A program made the translations under genes and the position numbers. A stretch of DNA of 64,000 nt, from the NCBI RefSeq assembly GCF_019417665.1, contig NZ_DXUU01000004.1, positions 6,054-70,053 of the forward strand, written 5' to 3'. Below the pieces are notes generated by a model. It saw nothing but the letters and a program-made list of their open reading frames with translations. It did not search any database and was not told the origin of the DNA. This document shows positions 54,664 through 63,138 of this stretch, one piece after another (the stretch's first letter is position 1; every line of letters begins with the position of its first letter). Origin of the DNA: Ruminococcus sp. (GTDB lineage: Bacteria; Bacillota; Clostridia; Oscillospirales; Ruminococcaceae).

Positions 54664-54832
54664 AAACGTAGGGGCGAGGGCTTGCTCCCATCGGGTTTAT
54701 CTGAAACCTCCAGTACATAACAACATAAAGTTTTAGATGGGCGATATTGTAGGGGCGAACTGCGTTCGCCCGCATTTTTCGGTTGGTTTCGCTGCAAGCG
54801 TCCCACCGGGACGTTTGCAAAATTTTACTTGA
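54664..54832. repeat. Cluster of GTAGGGGCGA repeats in a convergent gap
   Basis: Two related units, GTAGGGGCGAGGGCTTGCTC (from 54669) and TGTAGGGGCGAACTGCGTTC (from 54750) followed by GCCCGC, lie with the hairpin AAGCGTCCCACCGGGACGTT (about 54796-54815). The rest of 54629-54905 holds nothing I recognise. Confidence 0.5.
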
Positions 54833-54905
54833 TGAAAAAGGTTCACAAAGGGGAAAGCAGTTTTGTTTTTACTGTTACGACGTAATAGAGCGATTTGCTA
54901 TAATG

Positions 54906-56192
54906 TTACACCTTATCCAGCGCCTGTTCCAGATCTGCAATAATGTCCTCTACATTTTCCAATCCCACAGAGATCCGGATCAGACCGCCGTCAATACCGG
55001 CAGCAACCAGCTGTTCCTCCGTGAGCTGGCGATGGGTGGCAGAAGCCGGATGCAGTACACAAGTGCGGATATCCGCTACGTGTACCTCAATAGAAGCCAA
55101 ACGGAGTGCATCCATAAAGCGGACTGCCGCTTCCCTGCCGCCTTTGATGGAGATGGAGATTACGCCGCTAGTTCCATCCGGGAGATACTTTTCCGCCAGA
55201 GCATGGCACGGATCATCCGGCAGACCCGGATAGGTCACAGATGCGATCTTATCAGACGACTTCAACATCTTGGCAACTGCCATGGCATTTGCACAATACT
55301 GCCGCATCCGCACAGGCAATGTCTCCAATCCGAGGTTCAGCAAAAATGCGGAATTTGCTGCCGGATAGCAGCCGAAGTCACGCATGAGCTGCATTCTCGC
55401 CTTGATGATATATGCCATTTTTCCGAAATCTCTGGTATAGACAACGCCGTGATAGCTTTCGTCCGGTTCGGTGAAATCCGGGAACTTCCCACTGGCAGCC
55501 CAATCAAAATTACCGCTGTCAACAATGACGCCGCCGCCTTGTACTGCATGGCCATCCATGTACTTGGTGGTGGAATGTACTACAATATCTGCGCCGAATT
55601 CAAAGGGACGGCAGAGCACCGGTGTGGCGAATGTATTGTCCACGATCAGCGGAATATGATTCCGGTGTGCAATTTTGGCAAACTTTTCAATATCAAACAC
55701 TGTCAATGCGGGATTGGCAATGGTTTCGCCAAAAACCAGTCTGGTATTGGGCTGGATGGCTGCTTCGATCTCTTCTTCGCTGGCGTTGGGATCTACCCAG
55801 ATACACTCAATGCCGAAGCGTTTCAAAGTTACACTAAATAGGTTTACCGTACCGCCGTAAATGGTGCTTACGGAAACCAGGCTGTCTCCGGCGCTGCACA
55901 GGTTCAGAACAGACAGCAGTGAAGCAGCCTGACCGCTGGTGGTGAGCATTGCACCAACACCGCCTTCCATTGCGGTGATTTTCTGCTCTACAGCATCACA
56001 GGTGGGGTTCGCAAACCGGGAATACATGGGTTCTGTAGGCATATCAAACAATGCTGCAACATGCTCTGTGGAATCAAAGCGATAGGTTGTGCTCTGTACA
56101 ATGGGCATCACACCGGGGCCACCGTTTTCGGGAGTATATCCGGCATGGAGACATTTGGTTTCAATTTTTGCATTTGGACTGCAAGGATACAT
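54906..56192 (-). CDS. O-acetylhomoserine sulfhydrylase (aminocarboxypropyltransferase)
   Basis: This 428-residue PLP enzyme makes homocysteine (or methionine) from O-acetylhomoserine and sulfide (or methanethiol). ATG 56192 follows AGGAGGAATTGACC. The PLP lysine is K210 in HSTTKYMDGHA; ANPTCDAVEQKITAMEGG, TSGQAASLLSVLNL and IVDNTFATPVLCRPFEFGAD identify the Cys/Met-metabolism family, and the length fits the MetY branch. An extended -10 (TGCTATAAT, 56226-56234 on the minus strand) lies upstream. With luxS it points to active methionine cycling. Confidence 0.92.
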   Translation of the reverse strand: MYPCSPNAKIETKCLHAGYTPENGGPGVMPIVQSTTYRFDSTEHVAALFDMPTEPMYSRFANPTCDAVEQKITAMEGGVGAMLTTSGQAASLLSVLNLCSAGDSLVSVSTIYGGTVNLFSVTLKRFGIECIWVDPNASEEEIEAAIQPNTRLVFGETIANPALTVFDIEKFAKIAHRNHIPLIVDNTFATPVLCRPFEFGADIVVHSTTKYMDGHAVQGGGVIVDSGNFDWAASGKFPDFTEPDESYHGVVYTRDFGKMAYIIKARMQLMRDFGCYPAANSAFLLNLGLETLPVRMRQYCANAMAVAKMLKSSDKIASVTYPGLPDDPCHALAEKYLPDGTSGVISISIKGGREAAVRFMDALRLASIEVHVADIRTCVLHPASATHRQLTEEQLVAAGIDGGLIRISVGLENVEDIIADLEQALDKV

Positions 56193-56299
56193 GGTCAATT
56201 CCTCCTGAGTTATTTTAATAGTTCTATTATAGCATAAAAAATCATTTTCTGGTAGTGGGAATTTCAGATTGCTCCCCATAGATTTTTCCTATAGGGGGA

Positions 56300-57250
56300 T
56301 TATACTGTGGTATGTACCGTTTTCTTTTTCCAGATGCGTTCCAGGGCAAGTCCTGTCAGGAAAGCAAACACATCACCAAAAGTGGAGATAATGCGCATCG
56401 TCACAGCATAAAGCATAATGGTATCCGTGCTCATAAAGCTGCCGCACATGAGCACCATGACAGCCTCCCGGATGCCGATGCCGCCAGGAGCGCCGGGGGT
56501 GACGAAACCGATGATCCACGAGAACAGATATGTTCCCAGAAACAGCCCCATTTTTTCTGCCGGAACGTCAAACATGAGGTATGCCGGCACAGCGTACATT
56601 GCGGTAGAGATGACGTATTGCGTCAGATAGAGCAAGAATACCACGAGGATTCGTGGGAGAATGCTGCGGCTCAGGAGTTTTCGATATTTTTCAAAGTATT
56701 TATGGAGCTGTTCCCGGAATTTCCAGCGCAGGATGACGATCGCCAGCACCAGTACCAGGATACCCACGCCCAGAACGATCAGGAAATTTTTGCGGTAGGT
56801 CACGAACAATTCCAGCATATCCCGTCCCATGAGGACGACAATCAGCAAAAGAGGCGTGAGCATACAGCAGATAATGTCCAGCATTGTGGCACACGCCACA
56901 TCCACGTGGCTGATATGGAGGTCAGCGGCAAGCTGATTCCGTCCCACATATTGAAAGACGTTTCCGGGAACGTATTTCATCAGATTGGAACGTGTGTAGA
57001 CCGGAAGGGCATCCCGGACGGGAATCTGGATGCCGGAGAGAATGCGGATGAACCGCAGCCACGGCATGGTCATAAAGAGCACCATTGCCGCCTGAACCAG
57101 GGTGCAGCCGCAGATCATGGCAAGGGTCTTTCCGTGGGTGAACATAGACCAGTCCACATCCATGGTGACGATTTTTTTCACCACAAAGACCATGGCAATG
57201 ACAGTGATGATCGTGCCGATGAGCTTATAGTATTTTTTGAGAAATCCCAT
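56300..57250 (-). CDS. UPF0104 (lysylphosphatidylglycerol-synthase-like) membrane protein
   Basis: This encodes 316 residues with about eight membrane segments, starting at ATG 57250 after AAAGGACG. The family (PF03706) is recognised from NLMKYVPGNVFQYVGRNQLA (20 residues) and GFVTPGAPGGIGIREAV. These proteins are flippase-like or form the membrane half of aminoacyl-lipid synthases; no synthase domain is present here. It lies directly downstream of the restriction island, whose left border must be between here and 57315. Confidence 0.85.
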   Translation of the reverse strand: MGFLKKYYKLIGTIITVIAMVFVVKKIVTMDVDWSMFTHGKTLAMICGCTLVQAAMVLFMTMPWLRFIRILSGIQIPVRDALPVYTRSNLMKYVPGNVFQYVGRNQLAADLHISHVDVACATMLDIICCMLTPLLLIVVLMGRDMLELFVTYRKNFLIVLGVGILVLVLAIVILRWKFREQLHKYFEKYRKLLSRSILPRILVVFLLYLTQYVISTAMYAVPAYLMFDVPAEKMGLFLGTYLFSWIIGFVTPGAPGGIGIREAVMVLMCGSFMSTDTIMLYAVTMRIISTFGDVFAFLTGLALERIWKKKTVHTTV

Positions 57251-57314
57251 GAAACGTCCTTTCTGCGGTGTTTGCCGCCGAGTGAAGTTATTGTTTATTG
57301 TAAATATTAAAAAA

Positions 57315-58385
57315 TCATTTAGCGAATCCGAAAATTCCACATAGCAATTTATAGGCTGTCATATATCCTATTTTTTCGTCGACCATAGAAGCGGTTATCT
57401 GACACCATTGAGCAATACGATTTTCAGCAATTTCCTTTACGCCCCAATACTCACAAAGAGTTTCTTCGCTTGCTGTTAAAATTGTTTCAACAATTAAATC
57501 TCTGTTCTTTTTGATTCTTCCAAATGCGGCAGGCATTTTCTCAAAATTGCCATTGATAGTTCGTATATCAACTTGACCGCCCGCAGAAAACTGGTCACGA
57601 ATATTGGTATTGATAATTCCACAATTCGTTGCAAGCCATAGTGCATATCTCTGATATTTTTTACTATTCCCACGACTTAATATTTCAGGGAATAGGGCAT
57701 ATCCTTGGACTGTAAAATATGTTTTTGCATCAGGAGAAAGAACGCTCCATAATTTTACTGTCGCAGGAACTTCACTTGATTCAACATCCGAATCTGAAGC
57801 CCACCAAAGACTTTCGCCTTCTTTTAATAGGCTTTTGTAATATTTAGATACAGGTGCAACGGGATTATCCATTTTTCGTAAGGTGTCATAAGGGATTCCC
57901 ATTTTATCAAAAATAGTTTCCCCTTGTTTCAATTCCATATCAATTTGATAACGAGGATAATGCGTAACCGATATTCCTGATAAGCATTCTTCATAAGGTC
58001 TGCTCTTAAATGCAATGGGCAAGCCTAATTTCCCAAATGTTAGATATATTCTTTCAACATTTTGATTTCTTGTTGACTCAAGTATGCTACTTCCGATAGA
58101 TTTCCAATGGTTTTTATTTGTGCTTTTTACCTCTACACCATAATATTTATTTGCGACAATGTCTGGAAAAGACGCACCTGATACTAATTGTATTGTCCCT
58201 TCGAATGGAGTATGAATTGCACATCGTTCCAACGCATCATAAACATCTTCTTCGAGATCTGTGCCATTTCTTTTGGAATAATATTTCTCACGACCGACAG
58301 CTTCTTTGTTCAATAATTCATCTGTTGCAGTCATCAATTTACGAAATTCTTCAATAGGTGGTTTTCTATTCTCAGATATTATCAT
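57315..58385 (-). CDS. Type II restriction endonuclease (PD-(D/E)XK-like)
   Basis: This encodes 356 residues starting at ATG 58385, nine bases after GGAG and overlapping the methyltransferase end by 14 bases. A nuclease core can be read as PD at 74-75 (GASFPDIVANKYYG) and E85-V-K87 (GVEVKST), the PD-X9-EXK pattern. The remainder (such as VERIYLTFGKLGLPIAFKS; key part YLTFGKLG) matches no enzyme that I can name, so the recognition site is unknown. Its pairing with a C5-methyltransferase and the A+T-rich DNA argue for a transferred restriction-modification module. Confidence 0.85.
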   Translation of the reverse strand: MIISENRKPPIEEFRKLMTATDELLNKEAVGREKYYSKRNGTDLEEDVYDALERCAIHTPFEGTIQLVSGASFPDIVANKYYGVEVKSTNKNHWKSIGSSILESTRNQNVERIYLTFGKLGLPIAFKSRPYEECLSGISVTHYPRYQIDMELKQGETIFDKMGIPYDTLRKMDNPVAPVSKYYKSLLKEGESLWWASDSDVESSEVPATVKLWSVLSPDAKTYFTVQGYALFPEILSRGNSKKYQRYALWLATNCGIINTNIRDQFSAGGQVDIRTINGNFEKMPAAFGRIKKNRDLIVETILTASEETLCEYWGVKEIAENRIAQWCQITASMVDEKIGYMTAYKLLCGIFGFAK

Positions 58386-59829
58386 TCTTTTCATCTCCAA
58401 AATATAATGTCCAATTTTTTTCAATTTGTTTTGCAATATTATATGCTAAAAGTGGTGGCACAGCATTTCCGATTATCTTATAGGCATCGGAAGCAGATAC
58501 TCCCTTTTTACCGTTTCTTGACGGTATAATAAAATCATAATCATCAGGAAATGTTTGTATTCTTGCACACTCACGGATTGTTAGACGGCGTTCTTTTAAA
58601 CCATTTTCTAATTCTTTTTTATGCTTTCCACCGTGTTCTTCACTTAATCTGCGAAATTCAATATTTCCGTGATGTTCCGAACGAATTGTCGGGGAGATAC
58701 TGTCCAAATTCACCTCGTTTTGTCCTTGACAATGTTTCCCCATAAATTTTGCTTTTGAATACCTCTGCTGTGATAAATCATCCGTTTCATTAGGTTCTTC
58801 CAATCCGTAAAACGCCTGGATGAGATTTGTCGGCGGTAATAGGTCTTTCCCCTGAACATTATATGCGTGTGTAGCCGGCGGATAGGGGTCATATTCAGGA
58901 GGAATGTTTGAAGATGATAACGCTATTTTCGCTTCTTCTGTGAGTTCCGATTTCTTAAACCCTATAAAAAACACGCGTTCTCTTGATTGTGGCACCCCAT
59001 AGTTTGCAGCGTGTAAAACTCTTGCACTTACAACCAAATACCCATTGTCTGAAACCGTACGGAAATCATTTTCAATAATTTCTTTTGCATCCGCTAAATT
59101 GGTAAGACCTTTAACATTTTCCGCTATAAATACCTTTGGCTCTGTAATAGCAATTACAGCACGCATCCACATATAAAGTTGTCCTCTGCTTTCACCGCTC
59201 GGAACTGAATTGTCAAGAATCTTACTTCCTGTATGACTTTTATCAGAATCAAAACCTAATCTTTTGCCTGCAACAGAAAAATCCTGGCAAGGAAATCCTC
59301 CGGTTACAACATCGACATTTTTTGGGAAAACATTGATACCGTTTTCTTTATGAAGTTTAACCAAATCAACAATACTATCTAAACAGTATGTGCTCTCACT
59401 TATTCCTTTTTTTGAAAAATAGGCTGTCCAAGCAGTTCTAGCGTCTTCTCTAATGTCATTTGCAAATATACTATGAAATCTTGTTTTTGAAAGATGCGTC
59501 CACATTGGATTGGTATTTGATGGGATACCCCAATCAGGGTGTATTTTTGTATTCACAGAAGCGGAAAGCACATCAAAATCACCCTCAAAACCCAAATCCA
59601 TTCCACCACACCCTGAGAATAGTGACAGAACATTTAGAGTTGACAATCTTTTTTCATTTGCTTTTAATTTCTTTTGCTTTGTGGGTTTTTGAGTGCTATA
59701 CGGAATAAACCATACACCTGCTTGTTTTATTGCGCCTGCAATTCTATTTTCATTACATAAAACCTGAATACGACGAGGAGTTATAGCCCATTTATCTGCC
59801 GCCTCTTTAACAGTTATAAAATCCGTCAT
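58372..59829 (-). CDS. DNA (cytosine-5) methyltransferase with N-terminal HTH domain
   Basis: This 485-residue enzyme methylates cytosine in the module's recognition site and protects host DNA. ATG 59829 follows AAGGAG at ten bases. Residues 1-50 form a helix-turn-helix of the excisionase/MerR type (FITVKEAADKWAITPRRIQV). Then follow motif I LFSGCGGMDLGFEG (about 70-83), motif IV GGFPCQDFSVAG with catalytic C181, ENVKGL, QSRERVFF and motif X GNAVPPLLAYNIAK. The HTH may bind the palindrome in its own promoter, as known for M.SsoII and M.EcoRII. Confidence 0.93.
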   Translation of the reverse strand: MTDFITVKEAADKWAITPRRIQVLCNENRIAGAIKQAGVWFIPYSTQKPTKQKKLKANEKRLSTLNVLSLFSGCGGMDLGFEGDFDVLSASVNTKIHPDWGIPSNTNPMWTHLSKTRFHSIFANDIREDARTAWTAYFSKKGISESTYCLDSIVDLVKLHKENGINVFPKNVDVVTGGFPCQDFSVAGKRLGFDSDKSHTGSKILDNSVPSGESRGQLYMWMRAVIAITEPKVFIAENVKGLTNLADAKEIIENDFRTVSDNGYLVVSARVLHAANYGVPQSRERVFFIGFKKSELTEEAKIALSSSNIPPEYDPYPPATHAYNVQGKDLLPPTNLIQAFYGLEEPNETDDLSQQRYSKAKFMGKHCQGQNEVNLDSISPTIRSEHHGNIEFRRLSEEHGGKHKKELENGLKERRLTIRECARIQTFPDDYDFIIPSRNGKKGVSASDAYKIIGNAVPPLLAYNIAKQIEKNWTLYFGDEKNDNI

Positions 59830-59863
59830 TTCAACATTGCTCCTTATAAATAGGTATAGTATT

Positions 59864-59892
59864 ATTATATTCGTTTTGGCGAATATTTTCAA
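59864..59892 (-). promoter_or_regulatory. Methyltransferase promoter with embedded palindrome
   Basis: On the minus strand TTGAAA (59887-59892), 17 bases and TATAAT (59864-59869) form a strong promoter. ATATTCG (59867-59873) and CGAATAT (59880-59886) are perfect inverted repeats covering the spacer and edge of the -10, so a bound protein would block polymerase. Confidence 0.82.
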
Positions 59893-59930
59893 TAGGCAAT
59901 TTGTAAACTCTGGAGAACTTTATATTTTAA

Positions 59931-60029
59931 AACAACACCGTTGACGCCAATGACGCTTATTACATCCTGCTGTACTACGCAAAGAAATCTGTGGGTCAGG
60001 AAGTTTCCTGGGCGGAACTTTTCAACTGA
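59931..60029 (+). pseudogene. 3' remnant of an LRR-dockerin gene
   Basis: In frame to TGA 60027-60029, the sequence encodes NNTVDANDAYYILLYYAKKS and the ending SWAELFN, almost the same as the C-terminus of the gene at 62116 (TVDANDAYYILL and SWAELLG). An in-frame TAA lies just upstream (59928-59930), and the rest of the gene is missing where the restriction island begins. The downstream terminator resembles that of the LRR gene at 40237. Confidence 0.88.
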
Positions 60030-60052
60030 ACCCCTGTTTCATAAAGATCCCA

Positions 60053-60084
60053 AACCGGAGCGACACTGACCGTTCCGGTTTTTT
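60053..60084 (+). terminator. Terminator left from the lost LRR-dockerin gene
   Basis: AACCGGAGCG (60053-60062) pairs with CGTTCCGGTT (60071-60080) with one mismatch, followed by TTTT. Sequence around it is close to 41390-41442. Confidence 0.82.
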
Positions 60085-60157
60085 GCTGTCCATCTGCAAG
60101 AAATGGTGCATTCCTGCATAGAATAAAGACAGATCATCAGAACAGGAGGCATTCTCT

Positions 60158-61990
60158 ATGTGTGGAATCACCGGCATGGTGCATATGGAACAGGATTTGC
60201 GGAAACAAGAGACATTGCTGCGGCAAATGCAGACAACGTTAAACCGACGGGGTCCCGATCAGGAGGGCATTTTTCTGGAGGAACACTGCGCATTGGCGCA
60301 TACACGTCTTGCAGTCATTGACGTGGAACATGGCAGACAGCCTATGGAAACTACCGTCAGCGGCGAGACCTATACCATCGTCTACAACGGCGAGCTGTAC
60401 AATACTCCGGAATTGCGTGGGCAGCTGGAACGGGAAGGTGTACAGTTCCAGACCCATTGCGACACCGAAGTGATCTTGCAATCTTACGCCAACTGGGGGC
60501 CTCGGTGCGTGGAACAATTCAACGGCATTTTTGCCTTTGCCATCTGGGAACACCACGCCCAGCGGCTCTTTCTGGCGAGAGACCGCATCGGCGTAAAACC
60601 GCTGTTTTATGCGGAAATTCCGGGTGGTCTGGTGTTTGGCTCTGAAATCAAGGCACTTCTGAAACATCCAGACGTGCCCCACGAGATCGACAAGACCGGT
60701 ATTTCTGAGCTGCTCCTTATGGGACCGGGACGCACGCCGGGTTATGGTGTATTCCGCACAGTGCGGGAGGTGAAGCCGGCGCATTGCGGCTATTATATGC
60801 AGGGTACACTGCATCTGCACCCTTACTGGGAACTCCACGCCGCTGTCCATACGGAATCCTTTTCTCAGACGGCGGAGCATGTCCGGGAGCTTGTCACCGA
60901 TGCTGTCCGGCGGCAGCTGGTGTCCGATGTACCCATCGGTACGTTCCTTTCCGGTGGATTGGATTCCAGTCTGCTTTCGTCACTGGCGTGCCGGGAACTG
61001 CATAGCCGTGGGGAAGAACTGCATACCTTTTCCGTGGACTATCGGGACAATGACCGTTATTTTCAAAAAAGCCACTTCCAGCCTACCAGCGACCCTACCT
61101 ATATCCGCTGTATGGAACGATATCTGGGCAGTCAGCACCACTGGACGGTGTTGGATACGCCGGCGCTGGCGGAGGCACTTTCTGCGGCAGTGGAGGCAAG
61201 AGATCTGCCGGGCATGGTGGATGTGGACAGCTCGCTGCTGCTGTTCTGCCGGGAGATACGTCAGGAAGTTACCGTTGCCCTTTCCGGGGAATGCGCAGAC
61301 GAATTGTTCGGAGGGTATCCCTGGTATCGTGACCCAGATGTGCGCCGTGTGAATGGTTTCCCCTGGGCGCAGAGCACCGCCTATCGCAGTCAGTTTCTGC
61401 GCCCGGAGTTTGCGGCGGAGATCGACGCCCAGCAATATGTGCAGGATGCCTATGAACGTACCATTGCTTCGGCGGAAAAGTTGCCGGACGATTCGCCTCT
61501 GGAGGCACGGATGCGGGAGATGATGAAGATGAACCTGGATTGGTTTATGCAGACGCTGCTGGATCGGAAAGACCGCATGAGCATGTACAGCGCATTGGAG
61601 GTGCGTGTACCCTTCTGCGATTATCGTATTGCGGAGTATCTGTATAATGTGCCCTGGGAGTATAAGGACTGGAATGGCTATGAGAAGGGCTTGCTGCGGA
61701 CTGCCATGCAGGATGCCCTGCCCCCGGAGGTGCTCTGGCGGAAGAAAAGCCCATACCCCAAGACCCACAACCCCAGCTATCTGGCAGCGGTGTCCCATAT
61801 GCTGGAAGAGGTGGTGCGTGATCCCCAGTCTCCGGTATTACAGCTGGTGCGCAAGGATATGCTGGGGCATCTGCTGGAGAGCGAGGAGTCGGTGCAGTGG
61901 TATGGCCAGCTCATGACACGGCCGCAGATTATGGCGTATTTTGTGCAGATGAATGATTGGATGCTGCGATATCAGGTGAAGATTGTATGA
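60158..61990 (+). CDS. asnB: Asparagine synthase (glutamine-hydrolysing)
   Basis: AsnB makes asparagine from aspartate, ATP and glutamine. The 610-residue protein starts MCGITGM, so Cys2 becomes the N-terminal nucleophile of the glutaminase domain after removal of Met. NRRGPDQEG and VYNGELYN belong to that domain; the synthetase domain has the PP-loop SGGLDS at 265-270 and later SGECADELFGGYPWY. AGGAGG precedes the ATG. It stands alone, flanked by a terminator on each side. Confidence 0.96.
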   Translation: MCGITGMVHMEQDLRKQETLLRQMQTTLNRRGPDQEGIFLEEHCALAHTRLAVIDVEHGRQPMETTVSGETYTIVYNGELYNTPELRGQLEREGVQFQTHCDTEVILQSYANWGPRCVEQFNGIFAFAIWEHHAQRLFLARDRIGVKPLFYAEIPGGLVFGSEIKALLKHPDVPHEIDKTGISELLLMGPGRTPGYGVFRTVREVKPAHCGYYMQGTLHLHPYWELHAAVHTESFSQTAEHVRELVTDAVRRQLVSDVPIGTFLSGGLDSSLLSSLACRELHSRGEELHTFSVDYRDNDRYFQKSHFQPTSDPTYIRCMERYLGSQHHWTVLDTPALAEALSAAVEARDLPGMVDVDSSLLLFCREIRQEVTVALSGECADELFGGYPWYRDPDVRRVNGFPWAQSTAYRSQFLRPEFAAEIDAQQYVQDAYERTIASAEKLPDDSPLEARMREMMKMNLDWFMQTLLDRKDRMSMYSALEVRVPFCDYRIAEYLYNVPWEYKDWNGYEKGLLRTAMQDALPPEVLWRKKSPYPKTHNPSYLAAVSHMLEEVVRDPQSPVLQLVRKDMLGHLLESEESVQWYGQLMTRPQIMAYFVQMNDWMLRYQVKIV

Positions 61991-61996
61991 ATAAAC

Positions 61997-62029
61997 GGTG
62001 CGCATTCTTTTGGGGTGCGCACCATTTTT
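61997..62029 (+). terminator. Terminator after asnB
   Basis: GGTGCGCA (61997-62004) and TGCGCACC (62016-62023) form a perfect stem, followed by ATTTTTG. Confidence 0.87.
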
Positions 62030-62050
62030 GTGAAAATTTCTGCAATGAGA

Positions 62051-62079
62051 TTGCAATTGTTCTGGATTTATGGTATAAT
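62051..62079 (+). promoter_or_regulatory. Promoter of the intact LRR-dockerin gene
   Basis: TTGCAA (62051-62056), 17 bases and TATAAT (62074-62079), with an extended TGG, lie 37 bases before the start. Confidence 0.8.
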
Positions 62080-62115
62080 ATGAAAAATACGTCCGAAAAA
62101 AGGAGGATTCAAAAG

Positions 62116-63066
62116 ATGAGGATGTGGAAAAAGATTTGTGCGGTGATGACGGCAGGGACGATTTGTGCCATGAGTTTACCGTGGACGGTCAGTGCGAAGG
62201 ATTATACTTATGGTGATTTGACGTATACCGTGTTCGAGGGTGGAACTGTGGAGATCACGGACTGCAATGAAAGTGCGACGGAAGTAGAGATCCCGGCGGA
62301 GATTGATGGGATGGCGGTGACCAGTATTGGGAAGGAAACGTTTTCTGAGTGTACCAGTTTGACTGATATCACGATTCCGGACAGCGTGACTAGCATTGGA
62401 TGGAGTGCGTTTTCTGGTTGCACCAGTTTGACTGAGATTACCATTCCGGATAGTGTGACAAGCATTGCAGGGCGTACATTTTTGGGGTGTAACAGTTTGA
62501 CCCAGATTACCATTCTGGATAGTGTGACAATCATTGGAAGCTATGCGTTTACTGGTTGCACCAGTTTGACTGAGATTACCATTCCGGATAGTATGATCAG
62601 CATTGAACATGGTGCGTTTGGTAGTTGTACCAGTTTGACTGAGGTTATTATTCCAGATAGCGTGATCGGTATTGGATGGAGTGCGTTTGGTAATTGTACC
62701 AGTTTAACTGATGTTTATTACAGCGGTACAGAAGAAGAGTGGAATGCAATTGAATTATTTACTTCAGGAAATGACTATCTCCTGAACGCTACCATTCACT
62801 TCAACAGTACATCATTCGAAATCACCCCGTCCACCGGCGACATCGACGGCGACAACACAGTTGACGCAAACGATGCTTACTTCTGCCTCCTCGCCTATGC
62901 GAAAATGTCTGTGGGCAGCAGATCCGGTCTGACCGATGCACAAATTCAGGCGGCAGATGTGAACGACGACGGAACAGTCGATGCCAATGACGCTTACTAT
63001 ATCCTGCTGTACTACGCAAAGAAATCTGTGGGTCAGGATGTTTCCTGGGCTGAACTCCTCGGCTGA
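62116..63066 (+). CDS. Secreted LRR (BspA-like) protein with complete dockerin
   Basis: This encodes 316 residues starting at ATG 62116 after AGGAGG (ATG 62122 is possible). A signal peptide ends PWTVSA. About six BspA-type repeats of 23 residues follow (unit like SIGWSAFSGCTSLTEITIP), then a short linker and a two-loop dockerin (GDIDGDNTVDANDAY and ADVNDDGTVDANDAY) ending SWAELLG. It is a paralogue of the gene at 40237 but lacks the long Thr-rich linker. It is probably a surface adhesion module held by a cohesin. The gene converges on ftsH2. Confidence 0.92.
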   Translation: MRMWKKICAVMTAGTICAMSLPWTVSAKDYTYGDLTYTVFEGGTVEITDCNESATEVEIPAEIDGMAVTSIGKETFSECTSLTDITIPDSVTSIGWSAFSGCTSLTEITIPDSVTSIAGRTFLGCNSLTQITILDSVTIIGSYAFTGCTSLTEITIPDSMISIEHGAFGSCTSLTEVIIPDSVIGIGWSAFGNCTSLTDVYYSGTEEEWNAIELFTSGNDYLLNATIHFNSTSFEITPSTGDIDGDNTVDANDAYFCLLAYAKMSVGSRSGLTDAQIQAADVNDDGTVDANDAYYILLYYAKKSVGQDVSWAELLG

Positions 63067-63090
63067 ATCAGAACAAACTCATAAAAATAA

Positions 63091-63128
63091 CCCCATGTGC
63101 AATCTGAACTGCACACGGGGTTTTTGTT
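63091..63128. terminator. Terminator between the LRR-dockerin gene and ftsH2
   Basis: CCCCATGTGCA (63091-63101) pairs with TGCACACGGGG (63110-63120) with one mismatch, followed by TTTTTG. Confidence 0.85.
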
Positions 63129-63138
63129 TTGCTTGTAA

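Larger units (their letters stand above)
59830..60157. other. Junction between the restriction island and the asnB region
   Basis: These 328 bases hold, in order, the methyltransferase promoter and palindrome, about 40 bases of A+T-rich DNA, the 3' remnant of an LRR-dockerin gene (59931-60029), its terminator (60053-60084) and the upstream region of asnB, where I see only a weak -10 (TAGAAT, 60119-60124). Confidence 0.7.
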
